Part shown: one piece after another, positions 49,842 through 59,094 of the stretch
How positions within the stretch are numbered: the stretch's first letter is position 1
Layout of the letters: each line of letters opens with the position of its first letter
Source: Oligella ureolytica DSM 18253
GTDB taxonomy: Bacteria > Pseudomonadota > Gammaproteobacteria > Burkholderiales > Burkholderiaceae_B
Assembly: GCF_000373745.1 (NCBI RefSeq)
Contig: NZ_KB892280.1
Coordinates: 1-64,000 of the forward strand
Reading direction: 5' to 3'
DNA length: 64,000 nt
Made by a program: the position numbers and the translations under genes
Notes under the pieces: generated by a model
Seen by the model: the letters and a program-made list of their open reading frames with translations, nothing else
Database searches by the model: none
Told to the model about the DNA's origin: nothing

Positions 49842-50858
49842 TTAGGCAACAGTCAGACGCTCGTCATTGGATAAACGCAGCTGAATCACCTCAAGTTCTT
49901 TACGGAAACGCTTATACAGACGCAGTCCCATCAAACCGACCCACAATGAAGAAACAAACATAATAATAGCGGCTAACCAAGGCGAAACAATACCTATCAT
50001 TGCGAAAGGTGCCATTAAGAGATGAAAGACAATCGAAACATTTAGACAAAAACGTGCCGTTTTTCTGGTGCGTGCCAATACAGACTCAGAAAACTCTAAA
50101 TCAATCTCAGTATCTTGTCGGTGATTTAATAAAATAGTACGTGCTGCAGCGTAGGCCGTAGGTACCGACATCGCCATTGCACACGGACAGCTCATAACAA
50201 ACAACGATACCGTCACCGCGAGCGCATGGGATTGATCAATATAAAAATACCAAACTAAGCCGCTGATAACCGCTAAAACTATTTGCAATATAACAAAATA
50301 AAATGCGTATCTGTCAGAATGTGCTGTATCTAGGCTACGGTACTGATTAATTTTGTCCAACAAAGCACTGTCATTTGATATATAAGAGGATTGAACCGCA
50401 ATATACTCTAAATACCTTGCCGTTAATAGAAAAGCAATAAACATGGCGATCGAGTCATAATAAACTTCACCATGGTGATAAAGCGTTGTGTGCACACTGG
50501 GTATAAAAGCAACAATGATACCCAAGGTCACAGGTAAATTCATGTTAATCATGCCATGACGATGACTAAAATCACGATCCGCACCAAACAAGCCCTTCCA
50601 AATTGGCATAGCACAATACAAAAGAATAGGTACGGTTAACAACAAACCAACCCAGTTTAAGAAAACCAAGGCGACCTCTAGAGATTCCTGAATATCAGTC
50701 CCTACATACCGATGCTTAAAGTAACCCGGTGCTGCAAACATCATGACTTGCATCATAATTAGCCACGCCAAACCTAAGCGCAATACCATACGACGACGCT
50801 CGAGGCGATCTTCTTCAGGTAAATCCTTAGGCATAGCAAAGATAGAGACTGATTTCAT
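49842..50858 (-). CDS. CcoI-derived membrane protein: copper P-type ATPase membrane domain without catalytic domains
   Basis: 338 residues in one open frame. Segments match CcoI/FixI in order: LRLGLAWLIMMQVMMFAAPG (helix near 27-45), two further hairpins, VYYDSIAMFIAFLLTARYLE, then VMSCPCAMAMSVPTA with the copper-binding CPC at 224-226, and a final helix pair ending with the conserved Met/Ser-Ser of the last helix (IIMFVSSLW). CcoI is normally near 750-800 residues. Missing are the N-terminal heavy-metal-associated domain, the actuator domain with TGE (only ~30 residues join the helices there), and the whole phosphorylation and nucleotide domain with DKTGT (only ~30 residues join CPC helix and the last pair). 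It cannot hydrolyse ATP. It may be a passive copper path, a scaffold for CcoH/CcoS, or a relic; the ORF shows no decay. Confidence 0.8.
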   Translation of the reverse strand: MKSVSIFAMPKDLPEEDRLERRRMVLRLGLAWLIMMQVMMFAAPGYFKHRYVGTDIQESLEVALVFLNWVGLLLTVPILLYCAMPIWKGLFGADRDFSHRHGMINMNLPVTLGIIVAFIPSVHTTLYHHGEVYYDSIAMFIAFLLTARYLEYIAVQSSYISNDSALLDKINQYRSLDTAHSDRYAFYFVILQIVLAVISGLVWYFYIDQSHALAVTVSLFVMSCPCAMAMSVPTAYAAARTILLNHRQDTEIDLEFSESVLARTRKTARFCLNVSIVFHLLMAPFAMIGIVSPWLAAIIMFVSSLWVGLMGLRLYKRFRKELEVIQLRLSNDERLTVA

Positions 50859-50888
50859 TACTACTTACTTATAAAAGGTCAACCAAAA

Positions 50889-51806
50889 TTAATTAAAAAC
50901 GCCATCAGAAAGATAACGATCCCCTCTATCGCAGACAATAAATACCACCGTACCACGCTGTAACTTTTGGGCTGTGCGAATCGCTGCAACTAAGGCACCG
51001 GCGGATGAAATACCGCCAAAAACACCCTCTTTAGCAGCTAAATCACGAGCCATCTGCTCAGCTTCCTCTTGCTCAATTGCTTCAAACCCATCAATTAATT
51101 CAGGTTGATAAATGGCAGGCTGATATTCTGGAGACCACTTACGGATACCTGGAATAGACGCACCCGGAGCCGGCTGCGCGCCGATCAATTGAATGTCTGA
51201 GTTTTGCTCTTTTAAAAACTTACCGGTCCCCATCATCGTACCTGTAGTTCCCATGGCGCTGACGAAATGGGTAATTTGACCTTGAGTCTGCTGCCAGATC
51301 TCAGGACCTGTCGCTTCATAATGAGCTAGAGGATTGTCCGAATTAGCGAATTGGTTAAGAATAAGTCCCTTGCCCTCTTTTTCCATTTGCTCAGCTAAGT
51401 CACGCGCATACTCCATACCCCCCTTAGAGGCATCTGTAAGGATTAATTCAGCGCCATATGCCTTCATAGACGCTCTACGCTCAAGCGATAGATTGTCAGG
51501 CATAATTAAGATCATCTTGTACCCTTTAATAGCCGCCACCATGGCTAGGGCAATACCTGTATTACCACTGGTTGCTTCAATTAAGGTATCACCCGGCTTA
51601 ATTTGGCCACGCTCCTCGGCTTCTGCGATCATCTTTAAGACCGGGCGGTCTTTAACCGAACCGGCGGGATTACTTCCCTCTAACTTAGCAAGAATAACGA
51701 CATCATCGGCAATACCAAATAGCTGGGGTATGCGCTGTAAACGCACTAGAGGCGTATTTCCGACAGTTTGGTCTATGGTGGGGTAACTAACAATTTGTTG
51801 AGACAT
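50889..51806 (-). CDS. cysM: Cysteine synthase B (O-acetylserine sulfhydrylase)
   Basis: 305 residues, PLP enzyme of fold type II. GSNPAGSVKDRPVLKM holds the PLP Lys, TSGNTG binds the substrate carboxylate and AMGTTGTMMGTGKFL binds the PLP phosphate. The GSVKDR context with a following PVL, and the RKWSPEY segment, match CysM better than CysK. It makes cysteine from O-acetylserine and sulfide or thiosulfate. The start is ATG 51806; the frame extends 63 bp upstream without support. Confidence 0.92.
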   Translation of the reverse strand: MSQQIVSYPTIDQTVGNTPLVRLQRIPQLFGIADDVVILAKLEGSNPAGSVKDRPVLKMIAEAEERGQIKPGDTLIEATSGNTGIALAMVAAIKGYKMILIMPDNLSLERRASMKAYGAELILTDASKGGMEYARDLAEQMEKEGKGLILNQFANSDNPLAHYEATGPEIWQQTQGQITHFVSAMGTTGTMMGTGKFLKEQNSDIQLIGAQPAPGASIPGIRKWSPEYQPAIYQPELIDGFEAIEQEEAEQMARDLAAKEGVFGGISSAGALVAAIRTAQKLQRGTVVFIVCDRGDRYLSDGVFN

Positions 51807-51927
51807 ATACTGACAACACAAAATAATCTTAAAAAGTAGAATGTAAAATGTTATTTTAACACTTTCCACTCATCGTGCTGATTAAGTTTTTCACAAACAA
51901 ACGTAGGATTAATCAATCATAGTTGAA

Positions 51928-52335
51928 CTACTTTATTTTAAGCAAATAAGGTCCTGAGCCAGAAGAGGAGCTGCTATCTTTAAAATGCTTTTTAACCGCT
52001 GCCACCTCTTGGGACACAACAGAAGGCTTAGCCGTATGCTGTGTTTGTTTGTGACTAAAAACAAGCCCGTCTTCCACCATTTTATCAGCCCTCTTTTTAC
52101 CCAAGCCTTTGATACGAATGGACAGATCTTCCGCTGACTCAAAATCGCCTGCTCGCGCTCTCTCATCGATAATGCGTTGGGCTGTCTTCTCACCAATTCC
52201 CTTAATGCTTTGCAACTCTACACTGCTAGCAGTATTAATATTAACCGCTTGCGCACTCATAGATGGTAGCCAGAATAATGCTAAGCTAAGCGATACGCGA
52301 ACAAATGCTTTAGAAGTGAATAAAAAAATAGACAT
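51928..52335 (-). CDS. comEA: ComEA-type helix-hairpin-helix DNA-binding protein
   Basis: 135 residues: signal peptide (hydrophobic core about 11-28, AQA cleavage), then two HhH motifs in VNINTASSVELQSIKGIGEK and KGLGKKRADKMV, then a ~45-residue polar tail. ComEA binds incoming DNA in the periplasm during natural transformation. The ATG is preceded by GAGG inside a hairpin (see 52340-52383). Confidence 0.9.
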   Translation of the reverse strand: MSIFLFTSKAFVRVSLSLALFWLPSMSAQAVNINTASSVELQSIKGIGEKTAQRIIDERARAGDFESAEDLSIRIKGLGKKRADKMVEDGLVFSHKQTQHTAKPSVVSQEVAAVKKHFKDSSSSSGSGPYLLKIK

Positions 52336-52339
52336 AAAA

Positions 52340-52383
52340 TTTCCTCATAATAAAAAGCACTACAGTGACTTATTATGAGGAAA
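52340..52383 (-). promoter_or_regulatory. Hairpin that covers the comEA ribosome binding site
   Basis: A perfect 14-bp stem (TTTCCTCATAATAA with its complement) with an inner 4-bp CACT/AGTG stem. On the minus strand the 3' arm contains GAGG, the comEA Shine-Dalgarno, 5-7 nt before the start codon. It could shut off comEA translation, or end hldD transcripts. Confidence 0.6.
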
Positions 52384-52456
52384 CAAGTGACTCAAAAACA
52401 CGATAAGGATTTTTTTATCCTACCTAGTTTGCAACTACATATTAGGTAGGTAATAT

Positions 52457-53450
52457 CTAAAGAGACTTAGTATTTAACAAATACTGCACATACTCAGATA
52501 CGTCCTCTTGAACCGTTTTAAAATTTTGCTCATATCGACCATCATGTCGAAGCCTGTCAGTATTAGCTTGTGTAAAGCTTTGGTACCTGCCCTTTAAGTC
52601 ATCCGGAAAATCAATGTACCTCAATAGTCCTTGCTGTACCTGCTCATCAAGACTCAAAGGTGCTTCATCACGTGATTCACGCACCGTATTAATGACGGTA
52701 TGAGCAATATCATTAAAAGGTTGTGCTCTACCCGTACCGCAATTAAAAATCCCACTAATTTGCGGTTGCTCCATAAAATGCAGATTAACCTTAACTACAT
52801 CTTCGACATAAATAAAATCGCGCACCTGTTCACCGGCTTCATAACCATCATAGCCACCAAAAAGCTGGACAAAACCCTTGCTTTCAAACTGATTAAAATG
52901 ATGGAAAGCAACTGAAGCCATACGTGCTTTGTGCTGCTCATGCGGGCCATACACATTAAAATAACGTAAACCTACAATTTGCGACGTACTATTAACTAAA
53001 CGGCGGCGCACCACTTGATCGAAAAGAAACTTTGAGTACCCGTACACATTTAACGGCCCCTCAGAGGACAGCTCTTCGGTAAATGCCTGCTTAGCGCCAT
53101 AGGTTGCCGCAGAAGAAGCATAAATAAATGGAATACCTTTTTGTTGGCAATAATCCAACAACTCTAAAGAGACTTGATAGTTATTATCCATCATGAATCG
53201 ACCATCACGCTCAGTGGTATCAGAGCAGGCCCCCTGATGAAAGATCATACTAATCGGGGGTAATTTATCCCCTAACAACTCTTGTCTAAATAAATCTTTG
53301 TCCTTGTAATCGGCAATTTGACAGTCGCGTAAATTGATAAACTTATCACCTTGTTGCAAATCATCAACGGCTAAAATATTATCAAAGCCATGCTCATTTA
53401 AGCCCTTTATGACTGCCAATAAACCCTGCAGCACCCGTTACAACGATCAT
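52457..53450 (-). pseudogene. hldD: ADP-L-glycero-D-manno-heptose 6-epimerase, frameshifted
   Basis: The natural start is ATG 53450, with AGAGGAG upstream and an ATGA overlap with hldA. It reads [14 protein letters not shown], the HldD N-terminus with the NAD-binding TGAAGFIG, then shifts frame and stops four codons later (HKGLK-stop). The rest, from [17 protein letters not shown] to the C-terminus ([22 protein letters not shown]), is in another frame that opens at GTG 53434. Compared with the expected GSHLVKGLNE, about 5 nt are missing near 53409. A protein from GTG would lack the glycine-rich NAD loop. HldD makes the L-glycero-heptose of the LPS core. Frameshift by sequencing error cannot be excluded. 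Confidence 0.78.
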
Positions 53451-54376
53451 AATAACTCCTCTGCACTCACGATTGATGTGCCCACCTTACCGACAACGAT
53501 GCCGCCTGCTTTATTTGCCCACTTAATTGCTTCTGGCCAAGGGACACCGGCAGCTCTAGTCACCGCCATCGTTGCCAACACAGTATCTCCGGCACCCGAC
53601 ACATCAAAAACTTCTTGTGCCTGAGCATTCACATGGTGAGCCCCATCGTCAGAAAATAGCGTCATGCCTTTTTCTGATCGTGTTACTAATAATGCTTCTA
53701 ACTGCAATTGTTCACGCAACATTTGAGCTTTTTCGTATAACTCTTCCTCAGTATTCCAAGGGCCAACTGCCTGCGACATTTCCAACTGGTTTGGTGTTAG
53801 GAGATTGGCGTGCATATACGCTTGATAATTATCACCTTTAGGATCGACCAGTACTTGCAATCCGTGCTGTTTTGCGACATTAATAATCGAATCAACGTGC
53901 TTTAAAACACCTTTTGCGTAATCTGATAAAACAACGATATCATGCGCCGGTATCAACTCTTCCAAATTGGCATATAAATCTTTCAAGCTATGCTCAGTTG
54001 GCTCATGCTCAAAATCGACACGTAGCATTTGCTGCTTTCTACCTAAAATACGCATTTTTAATGTCGTATTAATCTGCTGATCCAGGCTCAATGCCGTATT
54101 AATACCCACCTCATCTGCCAGGCGTTGGATTTTCTCACCGCCCTCGTCAACCCCAACGATGCCGGTTAAGGTCGCTTGAGCACCCAGACTAATGACATTA
54201 CGTGCGACGTTACCCGCACCACCTAAACGATCTTCTTTTTTGACAACACGGACTACCGGCACCGGTGCTTCGGGAGAAATTCTACTCACATCACCAAACC
54301 AATATCGATCCAATATCAAATCACCAATCACAAGAATTTTTTTATCTTGGATTTGTTCTAAAGGATAAGAGCGCAT
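53447..54376 (-). CDS. hldA: D-glycero-beta-D-manno-heptose-7-phosphate kinase
   Basis: 309 residues of the PfkB/ribokinase fold, equal to the kinase domain of E. coli HldE; the nucleotidyltransferase half is absent, as in other Burkholderiales. GDLILDRYWFGDVSRISPEAP at the N-terminus (given in part) and the C-terminal anion-hole motif DVSGAGDTV are diagnostic. It makes heptose bisphosphate for LPS core. Start one base after the lapB stop; end overlaps hldD. Confidence 0.93.
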   Translation of the reverse strand: MRSYPLEQIQDKKILVIGDLILDRYWFGDVSRISPEAPVPVVRVVKKEDRLGGAGNVARNVISLGAQATLTGIVGVDEGGEKIQRLADEVGINTALSLDQQINTTLKMRILGRKQQMLRVDFEHEPTEHSLKDLYANLEELIPAHDIVVLSDYAKGVLKHVDSIINVAKQHGLQVLVDPKGDNYQAYMHANLLTPNQLEMSQAVGPWNTEEELYEKAQMLREQLQLEALLVTRSEKGMTLFSDDGAHHVNAQAQEVFDVSGAGDTVLATMAVTRAAGVPWPEAIKWANKAGGIVVGKVGTSIVSAEELL

Positions 54377-54377
54377 A

Positions 54378-55625
54378 TTACTTTCCCTCTAAGCGCTGTG
54401 TAGAATACGTTTCCCACTGATTACAACCGGGGCACTGCCAATAAAATGATTGCGCTTGGAATCCGCAGGCGCGACACTCTCGACGATCCAAACGCTGCGC
54501 ATGTTTATGGATAATCTTGTGTAAGTAATTAACATCTAATATTTCAGCAAGTGCCGAAGAGCTTGTTGATTCAGACGTATCTGCTATATCTTGACTCTGA
54601 ATTTCAGACTCTAAAAACTTACTCAAACCAAGCAATGTGGGATGCTCTCTTAGTACATCTGCAGCGAAACGGCGGGCCGCTTCATCATCCTCATCAAGAC
54701 GATAATGCCTTAAGAGAATCACAAAAAGATCTAATGAAAAGTGCTCTTTAAAATGCTGAGCCAACAGGTGCAACCCCTTTGAGAGCTCACCCGCTTGTTG
54801 GTAATTTTTTAATAGCTTTTCTGCCACCAAGCTACTATAAGTAGGTGCTTCTTGCAAAACATGCTCAAGTTGTAAGCGCTGATTTTCAGGTTGACCTTGC
54901 AGCACAGCAATGTCAGCTCGTAACATAACAATACGAGCGATGGACGCCTCGCTATGCTCATCCAAAGAGTTGTATTGCAAGGCATGTTCTGCTTGATCTA
55001 AATGCTTGATAGCTTCAGCCAAATTAGCAGGTTTTGCTTGTAAAGCCTGTTCAGCCAACTCGCAATGATAATGTATCAACGCAGGCACTGATTCATTTAA
55101 AAGTGCTTGAAGCTTAGTCACCGCTTCGATTGCTTTTGGCCAGTCATGCACCGACTCATAAATACGGATGAGATTGCGTGTCGCTGCGACACTATAAGAC
55201 TGACTATTCATCACCTTCTGAAAAGCCTCTTCAGAGCGATCAAACATCCCGGCTTTAAAGAAATCCTGACCAATTTGATAAAGTGCCTGCTCTTGATCCT
55301 TGAGCGGCAAATCAGCTCGATTTAAAAGACTCTGATGCACACGAATGGCACGCTCAATCTCACCGCGCCGTCTAAACAAATTGCCCAAGGCAAAATGCAG
55401 CTCGGTTGTCTCTGTGTCTAACTTAGCCACCTCAATAAACGCATCAATGGCTTTGTCATGATCCTCATTTAATAAAAAATTCAGACCTCTAAAATATGAA
55501 TCCGGCAACTGCTTAGTCTCTGACAGCATCTGCCTAAAATCAACTCGCGCAGCTATCCATCCCAATGCAAACACAATGGGAATAAGAATAAGCCACCAAA
55601 CTTCAAAATCAACACCTACTTCCAT
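54378..55625 (-). CDS. lapB: LapB/YciM, TPR protein controlling LPS synthesis
   Basis: 415 residues. One N-terminal membrane helix (about 9-25), several tetratricopeptide repeats (from LHFALGNLFRRRGEIERAIR at ~75 to ~350) and a C-terminal rubredoxin-like zinc site with CRACG and CPGC. LapB guides LpxC to FtsH and thus limits LPS synthesis. It sits 9 bp downstream of lapA. Confidence 0.93.
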   Translation of the reverse strand: MEVGVDFEVWWLILIPIVFALGWIAARVDFRQMLSETKQLPDSYFRGLNFLLNEDHDKAIDAFIEVAKLDTETTELHFALGNLFRRRGEIERAIRVHQSLLNRADLPLKDQEQALYQIGQDFFKAGMFDRSEEAFQKVMNSQSYSVAATRNLIRIYESVHDWPKAIEAVTKLQALLNESVPALIHYHCELAEQALQAKPANLAEAIKHLDQAEHALQYNSLDEHSEASIARIVMLRADIAVLQGQPENQRLQLEHVLQEAPTYSSLVAEKLLKNYQQAGELSKGLHLLAQHFKEHFSLDLFVILLRHYRLDEDDEAARRFAADVLREHPTLLGLSKFLESEIQSQDIADTSESTSSSALAEILDVNYLHKIIHKHAQRLDRRECRACGFQAQSFYWQCPGCNQWETYSTQRLEGK

Positions 55626-55634
55626 CGTTATATC

Positions 55635-55991
55635 TTACTGCTTTGGTTGTAGAGAAATAAAAATATCGGGACCATCGGTGCTACTGTCTTTTGCATTGTG
55701 CTGCTCCTGTACTTTTTCGCGCACATGCGTAGCCGCCTGTCTATGTAAACTTGCAATTTCATCCTTAAGCTTGGCTTGTCTGTACTTTCCGCGAAAATAG
55801 GCAGGTGCCATCAGAAAATAGGCAAATATGGCGCCCAATATAAACGCTATCAATAAGGCAAGAACCAGAGGAATGCTCTTGGCCTGAAGATCTGCAAAGA
55901 AATTGACATCAACCAGATGCGTATTATTAATTGCAAACAATAAGACCAGAACAAAAATGATTATACGTACAATCCAAACTAGATACTTCAT
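55635..55991 (-). CDS. lapA: LapA (YciS-like) membrane protein
   Basis: 118 residues with two N-terminal membrane helices (about 3-20 and 42-62, VPLVLALLIAFILGAIFAYF-like) and a cytoplasmic helical tail. The DUF1049/LapA fold with N-x-H after helix 1 (NNTHLVDVNFF) fits. LapA acts with LapB in LPS assembly. I start at ATG 55991, preceded by AGGA 8 nt upstream; an ATG 9 bp earlier overlaps that site. Confidence 0.85.
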   Translation of the reverse strand: MKYLVWIVRIIIFVLVLLFAINNTHLVDVNFFADLQAKSIPLVLALLIAFILGAIFAYFLMAPAYFRGKYRQAKLKDEIASLHRQAATHVREKVQEQHNAKDSSTDGPDIFISLQPKQ

Positions 55992-56084
55992 CGACTTCAT
56001 CCTAGGAACGTTAACTATGCCCTATTGTAATAGGAAACAAGAAAAAACTTAAGCCTTTAAGTTTTGAATTTATTTTAAACAATA

Positions 56085-56130
56085 GAAAAAATAAAACCCG
56101 AATTCAGATAATAATCTTAAATTCGGGTTT
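56085..56130 (-). terminator. Rho-independent terminator of ihfB
   Basis: AAACCCGAATT pairs with AATTCGGGTTT around 15 nt, followed on the minus strand by TTTTATTTTTTC. A second small hairpin (AAAACTTAA / TTAAGTTTT, 56044-56065) lies just beyond. Confidence 0.8.
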
Positions 56131-56161
56131 ATATAAACAAAGCGTTAAAGCGTTGAACTAA

Positions 56162-56518
56162 TTAACCGATAGCTTCTAATTGACAATCGTCATGATTGGC
56201 TCCGGAAACATCCGTAGAACCTGACGCGCCTTCTTGGAATGTCGCATCAACTCGCTCACGCAACTCCTTACCTGCTTTAAAGTGAGGGACCTTTTTGCCA
56301 GGAACCATTACTCTTTCACCGGATTTGGGATTGCGACCGACACGAGGGGCTCTTTGCGACAATGAAAAACTTCCAAAACCACGCACTTCAATACGCTTAC
56401 CTTCAGCTAAGGCATCAACCATCGCATCTAGGATCGTATTGACTGCAAAATCAATGTCACGAGCTGGCAGCTGTGGAAAACCAGCTGCCAAAGCCTCAAT
56501 TAACTCAGATTTAGTCAC
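56162..56518 (-). CDS. ihfB: Integration host factor beta subunit
   Basis: 118 residues, HU/IHF fold. [18 protein letters not shown] opens it and [21 protein letters not shown] holds the DNA-bending arm with the intercalating Pro (motif partly quoted). The last ~24 residues ([10 protein letters not shown] and onward) exceed the usual IHF-beta length. It starts with GTG, two bases after the rpsA stop, an old and conserved gene pair. Confidence 0.95.
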   Translation of the reverse strand: MTKSELIEALAAGFPQLPARDIDFAVNTILDAMVDALAEGKRIEVRGFGSFSLSQRAPRVGRNPKSGERVMVPGKKVPHFKAGKELRERVDATFQEGASGSTDVSGANHDDCQLEAIG

Positions 56519-56520
56519 TT

Positions 56521-58236
56521 TTACTCTTCGTCTTTAGCTTCGTCAAGCTTAGCTTTAAGTAAAGCACCTAAGCTTGTCGTACCGGATTGAGCAGCAGAAC
56601 CCTTAATGCTCTCAAGTTTCTCAGCAGTTTCAGCGTTGTCACGAGCCTTAATAGACAACTGAATTGAACGCTGCTTACGATCAACATTAAGAATTATTGC
56701 TTCAATCTCATCGCCCTCTTTGAGTGCGGTTGTAGCGTCTTCTACACGACCAGTAGAGATTTCAGAAGCACGTAAATAGCCCTCTACGTCTACAGATAGA
56801 GTAACAACAGCACCTTTAGGTTCAACTGACTTAACAGTACCCTTAACTAAAGCACCCTTGTCATTGGTAGAAACGTAGTTATTGAATGGGTCGCCTTCTA
56901 ACTGCTTAACACCTAAAGAAATACGCTCTTTTTCAGTGTCAATAGCTAAAACAACAGCCTCAACTTCGTCACCTTTCTTGTAGTTACGAACAGCTTCTTC
57001 ACCCGCTTCATTCCAAGATAAATCAGATAAATGAACTAGGCCATCGATATTACCCGGTAAACCGATAAATACGCCGAAGTCAGTAATAGACTTAATAGCG
57101 CCTTGTACCTTGTCACCACGATTGAAGTTAGCAGAGAAATCTTCCCAAGGGTTAGAACGACACTGCTTCATACCTAGAGAAATACGGCGACGCTCTTCAT
57201 CAATTTCGAGAACCATCACTTCGACTTCTTCACCTAGGCTAACTACCTTGCGTGGGTCAACATTTTTGTTGGTCCAATCCATTTCAGAAACGTGAACTAA
57301 GCCCTCAATACCGGACTCAACCTCAACGAAAGCACCATAGTCAGTTAAGTTAGTAACCTTGCCGAATAAGCGAGTACCTTTAGGGCAGCGACGTGATAAA
57401 CCGATCCATGGGTCTTCACCTAACTGCTTAACACCTAGTGATACACGATTTTTCTCACGGTCAAACTTAAGAACCTTAGCATCGATCTCTTCACCAACAG
57501 TAAGCACTTCGGATGGGTGACGTACACGGCGCCATGCCATGTCAGTAATGTGTAATAGACCGTCAATAGCACCTAAGTCAATAAACGCACCGTATTCGGT
57601 AATGTTCTTAACAGTACCTTTGACCACTGCACCTTCTTGTAAGGATTCTAGTAGTTTCTCGCGCTCTTCGCCCATAGTTACTTCTAATACCGCACGACGT
57701 GACAATACAACGTTGTTGCGCTTGCGATCTAATTTGATCACTTTGAATTCTAAAGTTTTGCCTTCGAAGATGCTTGTATCTTTGACAGGACGTAAATCAA
57801 CTAAAGAACCCGGTAAGAACGCACGAATACCGTTAGTCATAACAGTTAGACCACCTTTAACCTTGCCGGTGATGGTACCGTTAACTAATTCGCCGGACTC
57901 TAATGCCTGCTCCAACTGTAACCAAGCAGATAAACGCTTAGCACGATCGCGAGAAAGAATAGTAGCACCGTAACCATTTTCGATAGAGTCGATTGCAACA
58001 GATACAAAATCGCCGATTTCAACTTCTAAATCGCCTTGATCGTTTAAAAACTCTTCGATAGGGATTAACGCTTCAGATTTAAGGCCGGCATTAACAGTAA
58101 CAAGGTTACGATCAATACCAACAACTTCAGCAGAAATCACCTCACCAGATTTCATTTCCTGGTCTCTAACGCTTTTCTCGAATAAATCGGCAAAGCTTTC
58201 GCCCCCTAGGGCTTCTTGGTAGTTTAAGGATGTCAT
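56521..58236 (-). CDS. rpsA: 30S ribosomal protein bS1
   Basis: 571 residues with six S1 (OB-fold) repeats: two divergent N-terminal ribosome-binding ones, then four RNA-binding copies each with the Y/F-G-A-F-V/I core ([27 protein letters not shown]). It recruits mRNA to the 30S subunit. I start at ATG 58236 ([19 protein letters not shown]); the frame is open 42 bp further without support. Hairpin upstream separates it from cmk. Confidence 0.96.
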   Translation of the reverse strand: MTSLNYQEALGGESFADLFEKSVRDQEMKSGEVISAEVVGIDRNLVTVNAGLKSEALIPIEEFLNDQGDLEVEIGDFVSVAIDSIENGYGATILSRDRAKRLSAWLQLEQALESGELVNGTITGKVKGGLTVMTNGIRAFLPGSLVDLRPVKDTSIFEGKTLEFKVIKLDRKRNNVVLSRRAVLEVTMGEEREKLLESLQEGAVVKGTVKNITEYGAFIDLGAIDGLLHITDMAWRRVRHPSEVLTVGEEIDAKVLKFDREKNRVSLGVKQLGEDPWIGLSRRCPKGTRLFGKVTNLTDYGAFVEVESGIEGLVHVSEMDWTNKNVDPRKVVSLGEEVEVMVLEIDEERRRISLGMKQCRSNPWEDFSANFNRGDKVQGAIKSITDFGVFIGLPGNIDGLVHLSDLSWNEAGEEAVRNYKKGDEVEAVVLAIDTEKERISLGVKQLEGDPFNNYVSTNDKGALVKGTVKSVEPKGAVVTLSVDVEGYLRASEISTGRVEDATTALKEGDEIEAIILNVDRKQRSIQLSIKARDNAETAEKLESIKGSAAQSGTTSLGALLKAKLDEAKDEE

Positions 58237-58304
58237 TAATTTAATATCCAAAGGCAATACTTGCCTAATAAAAAACACGTCAATATAAAATCGACGGAGT
58301 TAAT

Positions 58305-58340
58305 AAAACTTTTGTGCCATCTAAAAAAACAGCACAAAAG
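58305..58340 (-). terminator. Hairpin between cmk and rpsA
   Basis: CTTTTGTGC pairs with GCACAAAAG around 14 nt; TTTTATT follows on the minus strand. It lies in the cmk-rpsA gap and may end or attenuate read-through from aroA-cmk. Confidence 0.65.
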
Positions 58341-58377
58341 ACCAAAAATCATTAATCAATTAATTTAAGCCTATACT

Positions 58378-59055
58378 TTAGGCTTGATTGCACTTGTCTT
58401 GCCAATGCTCTAAGACGACTGCTAGGGTTTCTTCGATATCTAAATCTGAAGAATCTACAACAATCGCATCGTCGGCCGGCTTTAAAGGTGCGTGCGAACG
58501 ATTTAAATCGCGCTGATCGCGCGCTTCCAAATCCGCAATTAAACCGTTGATTTTAACTGAAAAACCCTTTTTCATCAACTGCTTATAGCGCCTTTCCGCT
58601 CTTTTTCGCACATCCGCAACAAGATAGATCTTTAAATCCGCATCAGGAAAGACCATCGTCCCCATATCGCGACCATCAGCAACCAATCCCGGCGCTCGGC
58701 GACAGTTACGCTGACTCTGTAGCAGAGCAGCACGCAACTCAGGATAAACAGCAATTTTAGAAGCAATAGCACCAACCTGCTCACTCTCAATGCTATCAGT
58801 CACATCCTCGCCATGGAGAAAGATACCCTCAGGCAAAAACTTGACGGACAATGCATTAGCAACCTCAGCAACTAACTCTTGATCCTCTAAATCTACCTTT
58901 CTCTTCATGCAGTCTAAGGCAGTTAAACGATATAAGGCACCGGAATCTAATACATACCACCCTAATTCTTGAGCCAATAAAGTGGCCACAGTACCTTTAC
59001 CTGACGCACTTGGTCCATCAATAGTGATCACAGGGACATCGCTGAAGGAGTTCAT
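58378..59055 (-). CDS. cmk: Cytidylate kinase
   Basis: 225 residues, P-loop NMP kinase. ITIDGPSASGKGTVA is the P-loop, LDSGALYRLTAL the CMP site and VADGRDMGTMVFPDADLKIY the core (given in part). Phosphorylates CMP and dCMP. Lies 39 bp after aroA; cmk-rpsA-ihfB is conserved in proteobacteria. Confidence 0.95.
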   Translation of the reverse strand: MNSFSDVPVITIDGPSASGKGTVATLLAQELGWYVLDSGALYRLTALDCMKRKVDLEDQELVAEVANALSVKFLPEGIFLHGEDVTDSIESEQVGAIASKIAVYPELRAALLQSQRNCRRAPGLVADGRDMGTMVFPDADLKIYLVADVRKRAERRYKQLMKKGFSVKINGLIADLEARDQRDLNRSHAPLKPADDAIVVDSSDLDIEETLAVVLEHWQDKCNQA

Positions 59056-59094
59056 TTGCTTTTACCTCAATTGTAATTTTTATATGATTTTAAC

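Noticed and set aside
53434-53434. GTG 53434 as the real hldD start
   Set aside because: It would remove the NAD-binding glycine loop, which is found in the other frame behind a good ribosome binding site at 53450.
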